From assembly GCA_025920705.1 (NCBI GenBank), contig JAPDLJ010000001.1, positions 1-64,000 on the forward strand: 64,000 nucleotides of DNA. The letters run 5' to 3'. Positions 1 to 9,774 of this stretch are shown one piece after another. Positions within the stretch are counted from its first letter, which is position 1; each line of letters starts with the position of its first letter. Origin of the DNA: Candidatus Jingweiarchaeum tengchongense (GTDB lineage Archaea > Nanobdellota > Nanobdellia > Jingweiarchaeales > Jingweiarchaeaceae). The notes under the pieces were generated by a model that was not told the origin of the DNA, made no database searches, and was given only the letters and a program-made list of their open reading frames with translations. The translations under genes were made by a program, and so were the position numbers.

Positions 1-2515
1 ACCAACCAGTATTAGGATTATATAACCAGATACTCATTGCAGTGTAATAAATGGAATTGTTCCTTGGACAGAAATTGATTACATTACCAGCTCTCCAACC
101 ATTACTACCACAACTTACCGAATAATAGCAATTAACATTGTTACTGTTGTAATAGTAACCATTACTGCAGTTGTATTCAATTGAATTGTAATTGCAGTTA
201 CCTATGAAAGTTCCATTGTAAAGATATAGCTGGTTATCAGTGTAGTAATTGCCATTGTTACAATAACTACAATTGCTACCTGTTATTATACCAAAGTTAT
301 CATTGATTCCATCATCACCACAACAAGAACCGGTGGTAGAATTTGATATCCACACGAATCCCGATAACTCACATACAGCCTGGGAATTATCCATCTCGAT
401 CCATCTACCATTACTACAATATGCCTTTCCGAATGGTAGATTGTGTACCTTATTACTTTCATAACAAACCCCATTGTACACACACTTGTCACTCGAATTA
501 CAGCAAGCTTTATCACTAGTATCATTGTTACAACCACTACCAGGATCACAAATTCTATATTTGTTATACTCATTAGTGTCATCGCCACAGCAGTAAGTGT
601 AATAGGAATCTCCTGATACATTCCAATATCCACCAATAGCACTGCAATACATCTCAGCATCATCTATCTCATGCCAGGTTGATTCCCAACATATCGCATC
701 CTTATTTGGATATCTGGTACCATTCGGATAACAATTCGGTATTTGCTCGTTTTCATAGCTACATGAATAGGGCTGAGCACAGCAGCTTGTGAAGCTGGGT
801 ATTCTAAAGCTCTCGAAGTTTGTATTATTAGAAACCAATGTTATGGGATACTCTCCTTCATCATCACCACAGCAGTAAGGATATCTGACATTTGGCATGT
901 TCCAGTATGTTGGAATTCCCCTTATTTGACCATACAGTGAACATGCCCATTCATAGTCATCTGGACTTACCCAGTAGTTTATGTATTGGTACCTATTCTC
1001 TGATGAACCGTCAATAATTACACTTCCCATCAACACACTGGTCCCATTGCTATAACATATGGCATCCCAGTTTTCAGGTGTGGTTCCATTCTCATACCAC
1101 CTGTTTTCATACACACAATAAGTAGTCTTATTACCACATCCATAGGTATCTGAAGGTTGAATGAACCTTTGAAAGGACTCATCAAACGCTCTACTTTGAT
1201 TTCTTAAGATAGTTGTGTTAAGTATGTATTCATTCGGATCATCAATGCAACAATATTGATTACATCCATATGCGCTGTATTGCACATCTCCTGAGGAAGC
1301 ACATCTTGGTCCTGTATAACTCAAGTTAAAACAATTTTTTCCAAATATCCCACCACATACACCCCAATAAGGAAGGCAGCGATATACACCAATAAGTGCA
1401 TCTGCATCGTAAGCTGAGCAATCACTTGCGCAATAGTATGTGGAATTGTATGGAATAATGGTGGGTTCTCCTTTTGTATTACTACAACCACTTGGACTTG
1501 TACATCTATACGCTTGATTTGGTGCTTTCCCTAGACATGCCGCACTTGCCCCACATGCTGAGCTGCACGAAGAAGGATCACAATTCATAGTGGTGTTCAC
1601 AGTTATTATTGGTTCTGGTAGTGAAAACTTTCTCATCCTAACTGAGAATATATCGATAAAGTTACTGCCACCACCAAGTTGTAGTTGAAATTCTATTACA
1701 CTAGTGGTGGATACGCTGCAACTCACACTAGTTAAGAGATTATAATCTTTGTATAGATACAAAGTATTACCAACTCTAACTATTCCCCATGTTCTTTTAC
1801 TACTATCATAGCTGATAGATACCCAGTTTGTTGGATCGCAGTATAAATTCATTGTTGTTGTTTTGTAAATATAAATAAGTTGATAAATTCTAAATCCTTG
1901 ATAAACCCAATTATTTAAGGTCCCAGAAATTTCAAACTCTGATTCGAATTCCAACATATTAGTTGTTGGAAATGAACTCGTAGAATTAATTACGCGTGTG
2001 CCACCACTTCCCCAAAGTTCTACACTCCCGCCAGAAACACTAAGGTAAGGAGAAGAATAATCATTCCATTTACTCGTATTTAAACTACTTCCATCAAAGT
2101 CATCAAAGAATATGAATACGTTATCTCCGTTGCTTATGCTACTAACAGAGCTGTTTCCGAAGTACATGTATATCGTCTTATTAGAATTGGCTGGTATGTT
2201 TGGGACCTTTACCCATATCTCTGTATTCGGTGTGTTACAGGTTTCTTGCTTTATCCAATAACTGAAATTTGTGGTAACATCAAAGTTATCAACATCCGAG
2301 AATCTTATGTCACCACAATTGCTTCGCATGTATCCACTGGATATTAGAGACTGTGTATTTACATTGATCCTGATCTGATAATCGGTCAAAGTGTTTGAAT
2401 TTTGGGTGTTGTCTATTGTTATCGTGTATCTATAATTAAACTTCACAGCATGTGAAATGTTGAAAATAATAAATAAACATAAAAGAACTAATAAAATCTT
2501 GATTAAGCATTTCAT
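1..2515 (-). CDS. Large secreted Cys-rich protein with N-terminal DUF2341 domain, 3' end outside window
   Basis: The frame is open from ATG at 2515 to the left edge (about 838 codons) with no stop, so the gene is 3'-truncated by the window. It starts with a hydrophobic signal sequence (MKCLIKILLVLLCLFIIF, then SHA). Residues about 22-130 read as a DUF2341 domain (YTITIDN, LTDYQIRINV, DIRFSD, YWI, YMYFGN), followed by a concanavalin/LamG-like stretch beginning FDDFDG. From about residue 300 it becomes rich in Cys, Asn and Tyr, with four repeats marked CC(G/I)DD at about nt 1243, 865, 583 and 315. The DUF2341 assignment is family knowledge; surface location is inferred from the signal and many N-x-S/T sites. 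A TATA-like AAATTTATA lies about 25 nt before the ATG, suggesting a leaderless transcript. Ligand unknown. Confidence 0.85.
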   Translation of the reverse strand, partial: MKCLIKILLVLLCLFIIFNISHAVKFNYRYTITIDNTQNSNTLTDYQIRINVNTQSLISSGYMRSNCGDIRFSDVDNFDVTTNFSYWIKQETCNTPNTEIWVKVPNIPANSNKTIYMYFGNSSVSSISNGDNVFIFFDDFDGSSLNTSKWNDYSSPYLSVSGGSVELWGSGGTRVINSTSSFPTTNMLEFESEFEISGTLNNWVYQGFRIYQLIYIYKTTTMNLYCDPTNWVSISYDSSKRTWGIVRVGNTLYLYKDYNLLTSVSCSVSTTSVIEFQLQLGGGSNFIDIFSVRMRKFSLPEPIITVNTTMNCDPSSCSSACGASAACLGKAPNQAYRCTSPSGCSNTKGEPTIIPYNSTYYCASDCSAYDADALIGVYRCLPYWGVCGGIFGKNCFNLSYTGPRCASSGDVQYSAYGCNQYCCIDDPNEYILNTTILRNQSRAFDESFQRFIQPSDTYGCGNKTTYCVYENRWYENGTTPENWDAICYSNGTSVLMGSVIIDGSSENRYQYINYWVSPDDYEWACSLYGQIRGIPTYWNMPNVRYPYCCGDDEGEYPITLVSNNTNFESFRIPSFTSCCAQPYSCSYENEQIPNCYPNGTRYPNKDAICWESTWHEIDDAEMYCSAIGGYWNVSGDSYYTYCCGDDTNEYNKYRICDPGSGCNNDTSDKACCNSSDKCVYNGVCYESNKVHNLPFGKAYCSNGRWIEMDNSQAVCELSGFVWISNSTTGSCCGDDGINDNFGIITGSNCSYCNNGNYYTDNQLYLYNGTFIGNCNYNSIEYNCSNGYYYNSNNVNCYYSVSCGSNGWRAGNVINFCPRNNSIYYTAMSIWLYNPNTGW

Positions 2516-2629
2516 ATACTTATTGAATAGTAATTTTTGGTATAAATTTTTTAGTATAGCAATAAACTTGATTTTGGTAATAATAAAAAAATATATATCA
2601 AAAAATCTTCTCATTAACAGGGATGCAAA

Positions 2630-2854
2630 ATGGTAAATCCAATCAAAAGCGATTACATACCATTGGGTGAGGGTAAGGGGATAACCATCACATTATTTCC
2701 GAACTACTTGGTAATAGAAAGGAAGGAGAAGAAAGGAAATACATGGGTTGTTACAGAAAAAGTCACGCTTGCGCAAAAAATTTTGGAATATTTATTTGCA
2801 AGAATACCTGGATACATAGCAGTCATGGATAGTGAGAACAAGGGCAAGAGATAA
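2630..2854 (+). CDS. Small hypothetical protein upstream of PIN nuclease
   Basis: This 74-residue protein is unrecognised. The sequence is mixed hydrophobic/charged with a probable beta-rich first half (GITITLFPNYLVIER, WVVTEKVTL) and a helical second half (AQKILEYLFARI). It has no signal peptide or membrane segment. Its TAA is immediately followed by the ATG of the PIN-domain gene, so the two are almost certainly co-transcribed and translationally coupled. Such small-gene/PIN pairs are often toxin-antitoxin modules. Here there is no visible DNA-binding motif (AbrB, RHH) in the small protein, and the PIN domain resembles a housekeeping type, so an antitoxin role is only a possibility. Confidence 0.6.
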   Translation: MVNPIKSDYIPLGEGKGITITLFPNYLVIERKEKKGNTWVVTEKVTLAQKILEYLFARIPGYIAVMDSENKGKR

Positions 2855-3226
2855 ATGGAGCATGTATTGTTAGATACAAACTTCCTTTTAGTACCATTCA
2901 GATTTAAAGTTGATATTTTTTCAGAATTTGAAAGGATAATTGACAAGGAATTTGATTTATGGATCCTTGACGTTTGCTTGAAAGAATTGAAAAAGATCAC
3001 AAAAGAGATAGAATTCAAGTCAATAATGGAACTAATAAAGAAAAAAGGTGTGAAAATAAAGGAAACGAAGGAAAAAATCAGAAATATCGATGATTTGATA
3101 ATCAAATTTGCAAGAGAGAATAATTGTATTATCGCGACGAATGATAAGTCGTTAAGAAAAACAGCGATGGGTGAAGGTTTGCACGTGATTTATCTCAGGA
3201 AGAAAAAGTTTCTAGAAATCCTATGA
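2855..3226 (+). CDS. PIN-domain ribonuclease, Fcf1/VapC-like
   Basis: This 123-residue single-domain PIN protein begins with the hallmark LLDTNFLLVPF, where the Asp is the first metal ligand. A middle acidic residue follows (LDVCLKELKKI), then IDDLIIKFARENNCIIATND, carrying the C-terminal acidic pair (DD and ND) of the Mg2+ site. PIN domains cleave RNA. This N-terminus resembles the archaeal Fcf1/Utp24-type PIN proteins often found near Rpo7/eIF2-gamma genes and thought to act in rRNA maturation, rather than a typical VapC; that subdivision is inference. It is coupled to the 74-residue gene upstream and its last 6 bases overlap the convergent gene that follows. Confidence 0.8.
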   Translation: MEHVLLDTNFLLVPFRFKVDIFSEFERIIDKEFDLWILDVCLKELKKITKEIEFKSIMELIKKKGVKIKETKEKIRNIDDLIIKFARENNCIIATNDKSLRKTAMGEGLHVIYLRKKKFLEIL

Positions 3227-4355
3227 ATAAATTTTATGCGTACGTGTGAGTTTTAGGTGAACATTGTCATTCTCAACGATTAATTTAAGACGATTTCCTG
3301 GTTCCTCCTTGAACCTTACTGATGGGTGATTAGCAGCTTTGAGAAGTTCGATTGTTTCCTTGAACAAGTTTTTATTTTGCTCACCTTCCTTCTCTTTAAT
3401 TATTTTTATGATCTCCAATAAATCTGGTATTAAATTGTTGAATACTTCACACATAGATCCATTCATCATTTCTTTTGCTGAATTTACCGCACGTTCCCGA
3501 TTTACCAAAAGCTCCTCCAGGTCAACAAAATGACATATGCCTTTCTCGTCAACCACGACATCAGCCCACGGAGAAGTGTCTGTGTAATAACTCAACACAT
3601 ATAAATTTGAATATTTTGAATTTTTAGCTGAAGTTATTGGAAGTAAAAATTGGGAAAGTGAAGTATCTAAAAAATTTTTCATAAACCTGTCTATCTCATT
3701 TAAAGGTTTTCTTTTTATCCTCTCAAAAAATTTTGGACTGCTTGCCCTGATTGTACTTGGTAAAAGCCTTTTCTCTTGTGCAATGCTTGTGATATCATCA
3801 TCAAGCGCGTGCTCCAGATCCTCCCGATCTCTCCAGTAATTAGGTCTATCATTCTTCAATTTAAGTCTGAATATTCTTCTCAAGTAATTTTTTGGCAGAT
3901 ATGTAACTAAGATAGTTGGTGCAATATAAAATTTGTAAAAGTTGTGTAACCTGAAACCATCACCATCAAATTCACAATCAAGCGAATTGTGAAGCGCATC
4001 AATTGCATTCATTGGATGCTGTCCACCAATTGGCTTACCATGTATGACATTGTTATAGATGAGTCCTTCCTTTGCTCCAACGTATTCAGCTCCGCTGACA
4101 ATACCCACACCTTTAACATCAAGTATGTATTTCTTATTTCCAACTAGATATGAATACCTTGGGAAAGTGGCACTCCTTCCACCGCTGGGGGTACCATCAA
4201 GCTTACGGATGTACGGACCACCAACAAGCTCTGCAAGTGCTTCATGCACAATGCAAGTCGTAGGCAACTTTTGATCTATTTCATTCAAATGTACATCCTT
4301 AGCTCTCCCATTTATTCTCTTGTAGTTCATCGATTCTATTTCCACGAATTTCATA
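3221..4355 (-). CDS. Conserved-looking hypothetical protein, 377 aa
   Basis: A soluble protein with no signal or membrane helix, and not recognised. Visible features are a Gly-rich stretch (LVGGPYIRKLDGTPSGGRS), a segment KKYILDVKGVGIVSG, a His/Gln/Asn-containing loop (KPIGGQHPMNAIDALHNS), and a later CHFVDLEELLVNRE. The alternation of possible nucleotide-binding and acidic loops could suggest a kinase-like or ligase-like fold, but no family signature is clear. I chose ATG at 4355 (MKFVEIES). The frame is open for 13 more codons to 4393, but an AT-rich TATA-like element at 4373-4384 on this strand sits about 25 nt before 4355, which fits a leaderless start there. Confidence 0.6.
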
Positions 4356-4423
4356 GTTACTATATAGTAGTAAATATTTAAATAATTTCCCATTTAAGAG
4401 TATTTAATAATCAATCTATGGAA

Positions 4424-4433
4424 AAATTTAAAA
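4424..4433 (+). promoter_or_regulatory. Putative TATA box for hppA operon
   Basis: The sequence aatttaaaaa lies 51-60 nt before the hppA ATG. Transcription from it would begin near 4450, leaving a short leader that contains a strong ribosome site, aagaggtga (4471-4479), 4 nt before the ATG. The call is positional and based on composition only. Confidence 0.4.
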
Positions 4434-4483
4434 ACAATCAAAATTTAAAGAAATGAAGTTATATCTATCTAAGAGGTGAAAAT

Positions 4484-6457
4484 ATGGATCCGTTGCTGCT
4501 TTCACTATTGGCTGCCTTAGTTTCAATATTCGTAGGGTTGTATTTTTACAAGCGTGTAAATGATCACGATCCTGGAACTCCAAGGATGGTGGAAATTGCG
4601 GGTGCAATAAGTGAAGGAGCTAGGGCTTTCTTGAAAAGACAATATATGACGCTTGCCATTTTTGTGGTTGTGGTTGGTATCATTCTCACATTTTTCATCG
4701 ATGTCAATATGGCGATTGCCTATGTGATTGGGGCGGTCTGCTCAGGATTGGCCGGTCTTCTGGGTATGGATGTGGCAATAAAAGCAAACGTAAGAACAGC
4801 AAATGCAAGTAGGAAAGGTATTAACCAGGCATTCAAAGTTGCTTTTTATGGTGGCGCAGTAATGGGTCTAGCTGTGGTTGGATTGGCTCTATTGGGCATA
4901 ACGGTCCTCTACTGGATCTATAAAGATGTGAACATAGTTCTTGGATTTAGTTTTGGTGCGAGCAGCATTGCACTATTCGCAAAGGCTGGTGGTGGTATTT
5001 ATACAAAGACAGCTGATATAGGTGCTGATTTGGTTGGTAAGGTGGAAATGAATATTCCAGAAGACGATCCAAGAAATCCGGCTGTAATTGCGGATAATGT
5101 TGGAGATAATGTAGGTGATGTTGCTGGTATGGGTGCTGATATATTTGATTCTTATGTTGCAAGTATCATTGCTGCAATGATACTTGGTGTAGAAATCATG
5201 GAAATAAAAGGTGCACTTTTCCCGCTCCTCTTAGCAGCAGCTGGAATACTTGCTTCTGTGATTGGAATGTACTTTGTTAAAATAAGAAAGAAGGAACATC
5301 CGGGTGCTGCGTTGAACAGGGGAACTTTCTCAACTTGTATTGTCTTCGCAATTCTAGCATATCTTGTATCTATCTTCCTGGGTGTCGATATAAACATTTA
5401 CCTTGCTACGATTGCTGGTTTGGTGGCTGGTGTTGTGATTGGAATTACTACGGATTACTTTACATCGATTGACAGACCATTAGTGAAAAACATTGCTGAA
5501 TCAGCAAAAACTGGTGCAGCGATAAACATTCTATCTGGTTTTTCTTTTGGTCTTATTAGCGTTGCACCTCCTGTAATCGGTATATGTATTGCGATGGTAA
5601 TTGCATGGAATCTAGCTGGAATTTATGGTATCTCAATCGCCGCTATAGGTATGTTATCAATCACTGGAATGATAGTTTCTTCGGATGCTTATGGTCCGAT
5701 CGTAGACAATGCAAAGGGAATTGCAGAGCAGTCACACTTAGGAGAGAAAATAATTGCAATCGCAGATCAATTGGATGCAGCTGGCAATACTGCAAAAGCA
5801 GTAACAAAGGGATTTGCGATTGGTGCAGCAGCGCTTACTGTACTAGCACTATTCGCTGCGTATGCTGAGATCACTGAAATAAGTAGTATTGATTTAATGA
5901 ATCCATATGTAATAACGGGTGCATTCATTGGTGCGATGATGCCTCCACTATTGTGCGCTTTACTCATCCTTGGTGTTGGAAAAAATGCATTTAAAATGGT
6001 GGAAGAGATAAGGAGGCAATTCAAGGAAATTCCTGGATTAATGAAGGGAAAAGCGAAGCCTGATTATGCAAGGTGTGTTGATATTGCAACAAAAGGTGCT
6101 TTAAAAGAGCTTATACTCCCAAGCATATTATCGCTAGTCGTCCCAGTCGCAACTGGATTTTTATTGGGTAAATATGCGCTTGGTGGTTTTTTAGCTGGAA
6201 GTATACTTACAGGTATCATATTCGCCTTACTTATGGCAAATGCTGGTGGCGCATGGGATAATGCAAAGAAGTACATAGAGGAAGGAAACTTTGGTGGAAA
6301 AGGCTCAGAAGCACACAAAGCAGCGGTTGTTGGTGATACTGTTGGAGATCCTTTCAAGGATACTGCTGGACCATCCATTAACACATTGATCACGGTAATG
6401 TCATTGTCAGCATCTGTATTCGCACCATTGATTCTCAAGTACATGTTAATCCGATAA
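4484..6457 (+). CDS. hppA: Membrane-bound H+-translocating pyrophosphatase
   Basis: Hydrolyses PPi and pumps protons across the membrane. At 657 residues it has the usual length, with about 16 hydrophobic helices. The substrate-site signature is intact: DIGADLVGKVE, then DDPRNPAVIADNVGDNVGD, GMGADIFDSY (residues about 178-225), and the late acidic motifs NAGGAWDNAKKYIE and GDTVGDPFKDTAGPS. At about residue 434 it reads GNTAKAVTKG. The Lys after GNTA/T is what K+-independent H+-pumping enzymes have where K+-dependent ones have Ala, so K+-independence is predicted from established family knowledge. The P-type ATPase gene follows after 14 nt, so the pair forms an ion-transport operon. Confidence 0.97.
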   Translation: MDPLLLSLLAALVSIFVGLYFYKRVNDHDPGTPRMVEIAGAISEGARAFLKRQYMTLAIFVVVVGIILTFFIDVNMAIAYVIGAVCSGLAGLLGMDVAIKANVRTANASRKGINQAFKVAFYGGAVMGLAVVGLALLGITVLYWIYKDVNIVLGFSFGASSIALFAKAGGGIYTKTADIGADLVGKVEMNIPEDDPRNPAVIADNVGDNVGDVAGMGADIFDSYVASIIAAMILGVEIMEIKGALFPLLLAAAGILASVIGMYFVKIRKKEHPGAALNRGTFSTCIVFAILAYLVSIFLGVDINIYLATIAGLVAGVVIGITTDYFTSIDRPLVKNIAESAKTGAAINILSGFSFGLISVAPPVIGICIAMVIAWNLAGIYGISIAAIGMLSITGMIVSSDAYGPIVDNAKGIAEQSHLGEKIIAIADQLDAAGNTAKAVTKGFAIGAAALTVLALFAAYAEITEISSIDLMNPYVITGAFIGAMMPPLLCALLILGVGKNAFKMVEEIRRQFKEIPGLMKGKAKPDYARCVDIATKGALKELILPSILSLVVPVATGFLLGKYALGGFLAGSILTGIIFALLMANAGGAWDNAKKYIEEGNFGGKGSEAHKAAVVGDTVGDPFKDTAGPSINTLITVMSLSASVFAPLILKYMLIR

Positions 6458-6471
6458 AATTGTGATAAAAA

Positions 6472-9189
6472 ATGGGGTCAGAAGAAACTAGGAATGAATG
6501 GCATTCGATGAATGCTGAAGAAGTAATAAAAAAATTATCAACGAGTTTAAAGGGATTAAGCGAGGAAGAGGCAAGAAGAAGACTTGAAAAGTTTGGACCT
6601 AATGAATTAAAAGAAAGAAAAAGAGTAACTGTGATTGAAATATTTCTGAATCAATTCAAAGACATATTCGTTCTGATGCTCTTGGCTGCCACTGTAATTT
6701 CTTTTTTAATTGGTGAGACAGTTGATGCGATTGTAATCGCTGCAATTGTGATTTTAAATGCAATTGTTGGTTTTATCCAAGAATACAGGTCTGAAAAGGC
6801 AATGGAAGCAATGCGAAAATTGACGAGTCCAAAAGCAAGAGTGATAAGGAATGGGAAGGAAGTTCTAATAGATGCAAGGGAAGTAGTTCCTGGTGATATA
6901 CTATTACTGGAAGCAGGCGATAGAATAGCTGCTGATGCAAGAATAATCGAAGCGATAGATTTAAAATTGGATGAGGCTGTGTTAACGGGAGAATCAACTC
7001 CAGTTAATAAAACTATTGAAAAGATACCCAAAGAAACAAAGATTTCTGATCGAAAAAATTGCGTCTTCATGGCAACACATGTGATTTATGGAAGAGGTAA
7101 GGCTGTTGTAACAGCAACTGGAATGAATACTGAATTCGGTAAGATTGCCGAGATGGTGCAGGAAATCGAAGAGGAAGAAACGCCTCTTAAAAGGAAATTG
7201 GAAGACTTTGCAAAAAAACTTGCTAAGCTTATCATCGTGATATGTATTATTATATTTGCGCTTGAAGTTTATGAGTTGGTTTTTATTGAAAAAATAACAG
7301 GGGGTCCATCTTTAATAAAAGGTTTAGTCGAAGAGTTTATGACTGCTGTGGCATTAGCTGTTTCTGCAGTTCCAGAGGGATTGCCAGCGGTCGTGACAGT
7401 TAGTCTTGCGCTTGGTGCTAGGGAATTGGCAAAGAAAAATGCGATAATTAGGAAGTTATCATCTGCTGAAACATTGGGTTCAACAACAGTAATATGTTCA
7501 GATAAGACTGGAACATTAACGAAGGGTGAAATGACTGTACGCAAGATATTTGTGAATGGCGAAATAATCAATGTCTCTGGTGTTGGTTATGATTCAAAAG
7601 GTGAATTCTTGAAAGGAAATAAACAAATCAATCCTGAGAAAGATGAACATTTATTGACACTTCTAAGAATTGGCGTACTTTGCAACAATGCAAGCTATGC
7701 CGAAGGAAAAATAACTGGAGATCCAACTGAAGGTGCGCTTTTAGTTGCTGCGTACAAGGCAAAGATAACGAAAGAAGAACTGGAGAAAGAATTTCCAAGA
7801 TTACATGAAATACCATTCAGTTCAGAAAGGAAGAGGATGACGACGATCCACCAAGTCGGAAAGAAGAAGGTAGCATATGTGAAAGGGGCTCCTGAGATCA
7901 TATTAGCAAGGTGTACACACATTTATGAAAAGGATATGATAAGAAGATTAAGTGAAAAAGACAAGAAAGAGATTTTGAAGACAAATGAAGAGATGGCAAG
8001 TGAGGCATTGCGTGTGCTGGCAATGGCTTATAGAGAAGTACCTGAAAAATTTAAAGAAGATGAAGTCGAGGACAAATTAATCTTTGTTGGTTTGATGGGT
8101 ATGATTGATCCACCACGGGAAGAAGCAAAAGAAGCGAATCGTGTATGTGTGGAAGCTGGTATAAAGACAGTAATGATCACGGGTGATCACAAACTTACTG
8201 CCATTGCTATTGCGAAAGAGATTGGTATGTTAAAGGAAGGAGATAAGGTTCTAACAGGTGAAGAACTGGATAAAATGAGTGATGAAGAATTTGAAAAGAT
8301 TGTTGAAAATGTCAGAGTTTATGCGAGAGTTTCTCCTGAGCATAAGATGAAAATTGTGAAAGCGCTAAAGAAAAGGGGACACATCGTTGCTATGACTGGT
8401 GATGGTGTGAATGATGCTCCTGCGTTGAAACAGGCAGATATTGGAATTGCGATGGGTATAACTGGAACTGACGTGAGTAAAGAAGCAGCTGATATGGTAC
8501 TTGCAGATGACAATTTTGCTACGATCGTAAATGCAGTTAAGGGTGGAAGAGTGATCTACGATAACATTAGAAAATTCGTATTTTTCCTATTGCGATGCAA
8601 TTTTGATGAACTGGGTATAATTGGTATATTCGCACTTTTAGGTCTACCATTACCATTGAGTGCGCCAATGATACTTTGGATAAATCTTGTTACCGATGGT
8701 GGACCTGCAATTGCATTGAGTATGGAGCCACCAGAAGAAGACGTAATGAAGAGACCACCAAGAGATCCAAAACAAGGCGTGTTGTATGGTAGATTTGCTT
8801 CGATACTTGCATCATTCTTCACACAATTTTTTGGAACAGCAGGCATCTTTTGCTTATCCTATTACATTTGGAAAGAGCCATTGCAGGAGGCAATGACAAT
8901 GGCATTCATACAAGCAACATTTCAAGAGTTGGCAACGGTATGGAATTGTAGGTCTGAAAAGAAATCTGTGTTTAGAATGAATCCATTCACAAACAAATTC
9001 CTAGTAATTGCTGTCTTAGCTTCCTTGGTTTTAACTGCATCTCTAACGATCGTTCCAGTATTCCAGCAAATGTTTGGTACTGTTGCATTAAGTCTCACTG
9101 ATTGGATCATAGTAATTGCAATTGGCAGTGTCGGATTTTTAATCGTACCTGAAGTATTTTATGGTAGAAAAATTTGGAAATGGGTTTAA
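6472..9189 (+). CDS. P-type Ca2+-type cation-transporting ATPase (P2A)
   Basis: This 905-residue P-type ATPase has a complete catalytic set: actuator-domain LTGES (about residue 173), phosphorylation site SDKTGTLTKGE (Asp about 344), nucleotide-domain KGAPE, and hinge MTGDGVNDAPALKQADIG. Transmembrane helix 4 carries VPEGLP (about 300) and helix 6 carries NLVTDGGPA (about 737), the Ca2+-binding pattern of SERCA/PMR1-like pumps (P2A). It has the usual N-terminal cation-ATPase domain beginning WHSMNAEEVIKKL. It probably exports Ca2+, or possibly Mn2+. The start follows 14 nt after hppA; an internal ATG (MNAEEV) is less likely because residues before it match the usual N-terminus. Confidence 0.94.
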   Translation: MGSEETRNEWHSMNAEEVIKKLSTSLKGLSEEEARRRLEKFGPNELKERKRVTVIEIFLNQFKDIFVLMLLAATVISFLIGETVDAIVIAAIVILNAIVGFIQEYRSEKAMEAMRKLTSPKARVIRNGKEVLIDAREVVPGDILLLEAGDRIAADARIIEAIDLKLDEAVLTGESTPVNKTIEKIPKETKISDRKNCVFMATHVIYGRGKAVVTATGMNTEFGKIAEMVQEIEEEETPLKRKLEDFAKKLAKLIIVICIIIFALEVYELVFIEKITGGPSLIKGLVEEFMTAVALAVSAVPEGLPAVVTVSLALGARELAKKNAIIRKLSSAETLGSTTVICSDKTGTLTKGEMTVRKIFVNGEIINVSGVGYDSKGEFLKGNKQINPEKDEHLLTLLRIGVLCNNASYAEGKITGDPTEGALLVAAYKAKITKEELEKEFPRLHEIPFSSERKRMTTIHQVGKKKVAYVKGAPEIILARCTHIYEKDMIRRLSEKDKKEILKTNEEMASEALRVLAMAYREVPEKFKEDEVEDKLIFVGLMGMIDPPREEAKEANRVCVEAGIKTVMITGDHKLTAIAIAKEIGMLKEGDKVLTGEELDKMSDEEFEKIVENVRVYARVSPEHKMKIVKALKKRGHIVAMTGDGVNDAPALKQADIGIAMGITGTDVSKEAADMVLADDNFATIVNAVKGGRVIYDNIRKFVFFLLRCNFDELGIIGIFALLGLPLPLSAPMILWINLVTDGGPAIALSMEPPEEDVMKRPPRDPKQGVLYGRFASILASFFTQFFGTAGIFCLSYYIWKEPLQEAMTMAFIQATFQELATVWNCRSEKKSVFRMNPFTNKFLVIAVLASLVLTASLTIVPVFQQMFGTVALSLTDWIIVIAIGSVGFLIVPEVFYGRKIWKWV

Positions 9190-9225
9190 GTAAAATATTT
9201 AATGTTATGAAGGTAAGTGATTAAT

Positions 9226-9774
9226 ATGTATAAAATCTTAACAATAAGAGACAGGATAAGAGTACCACCAGAATTATTTAGTAAAGATATAGAAGAAGCT
9301 GTGGGTGAATCGATTAAGAAAAGTTATGAAGGTGTATTGGATAAAACACATGGGCTTTTTCTTGCACTCACAAAAATAAATGAAATAGGTGAAGGGGTAA
9401 TAATTCCGGGTGACGGTGCTGTTTATTACAATGTAACGTTTGAAGTGTTAGTTTATAAGCCAGAATTGCATGAGGTTGTTGAAGGTAAAGTGAATGAGAT
9501 AGCGGAATATGGTGCCTTCATAAAGATTGGGCCATTGGATGGACTCGTTCACGTATCGCAAGTAATGGATGATTACGTGAGTTATAGCAAATCACAAAGT
9601 TTGTCTGGAAAACAGACAAAGAGAACGCTAAAAGTGGGTGATGTCGTGCTTGCAAGAGTAATCGCAATAAGTTTAAGAAGTTTGCAGGATGCAAAGATAG
9701 GATTAACGATGAGGCAAGAAGGACTTGGAAAAGCAGAGTGGTATGAAGAAAAGAAAAAGGGTGTGAAGAAATGA
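9226..9774 (+). CDS. rpo7: RNA polymerase subunit Rpo7 (RpoE1)
   Basis: The 182-residue subunit starts with the typical MYKILTIRDRIRVPPELF. It forms the Rpo4/Rpo7 stalk of archaeal RNA polymerase and binds emerging RNA. The N-terminal RNP-like domain occupies residues 1-80. The S1/OB domain starts at about 82 (VEGKVNEIAEYGAFIKIGPLDG) and runs to the GLTMRQEGLG end. A GTG 9 nt upstream is in frame but only 2 nt from the ribosome site aaggt (9210-9214), so ATG at 9226 is preferred. It overlaps spt4 by 4 nt and begins the conserved archaeal set rpo7-spt4-eS24-eS31, with kae1 close behind. Confidence 0.96.
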   Translation: MYKILTIRDRIRVPPELFSKDIEEAVGESIKKSYEGVLDKTHGLFLALTKINEIGEGVIIPGDGAVYYNVTFEVLVYKPELHEVVEGKVNEIAEYGAFIKIGPLDGLVHVSQVMDDYVSYSKSQSLSGKQTKRTLKVGDVVLARVIAISLRSLQDAKIGLTMRQEGLGKAEWYEEKKKGVKK

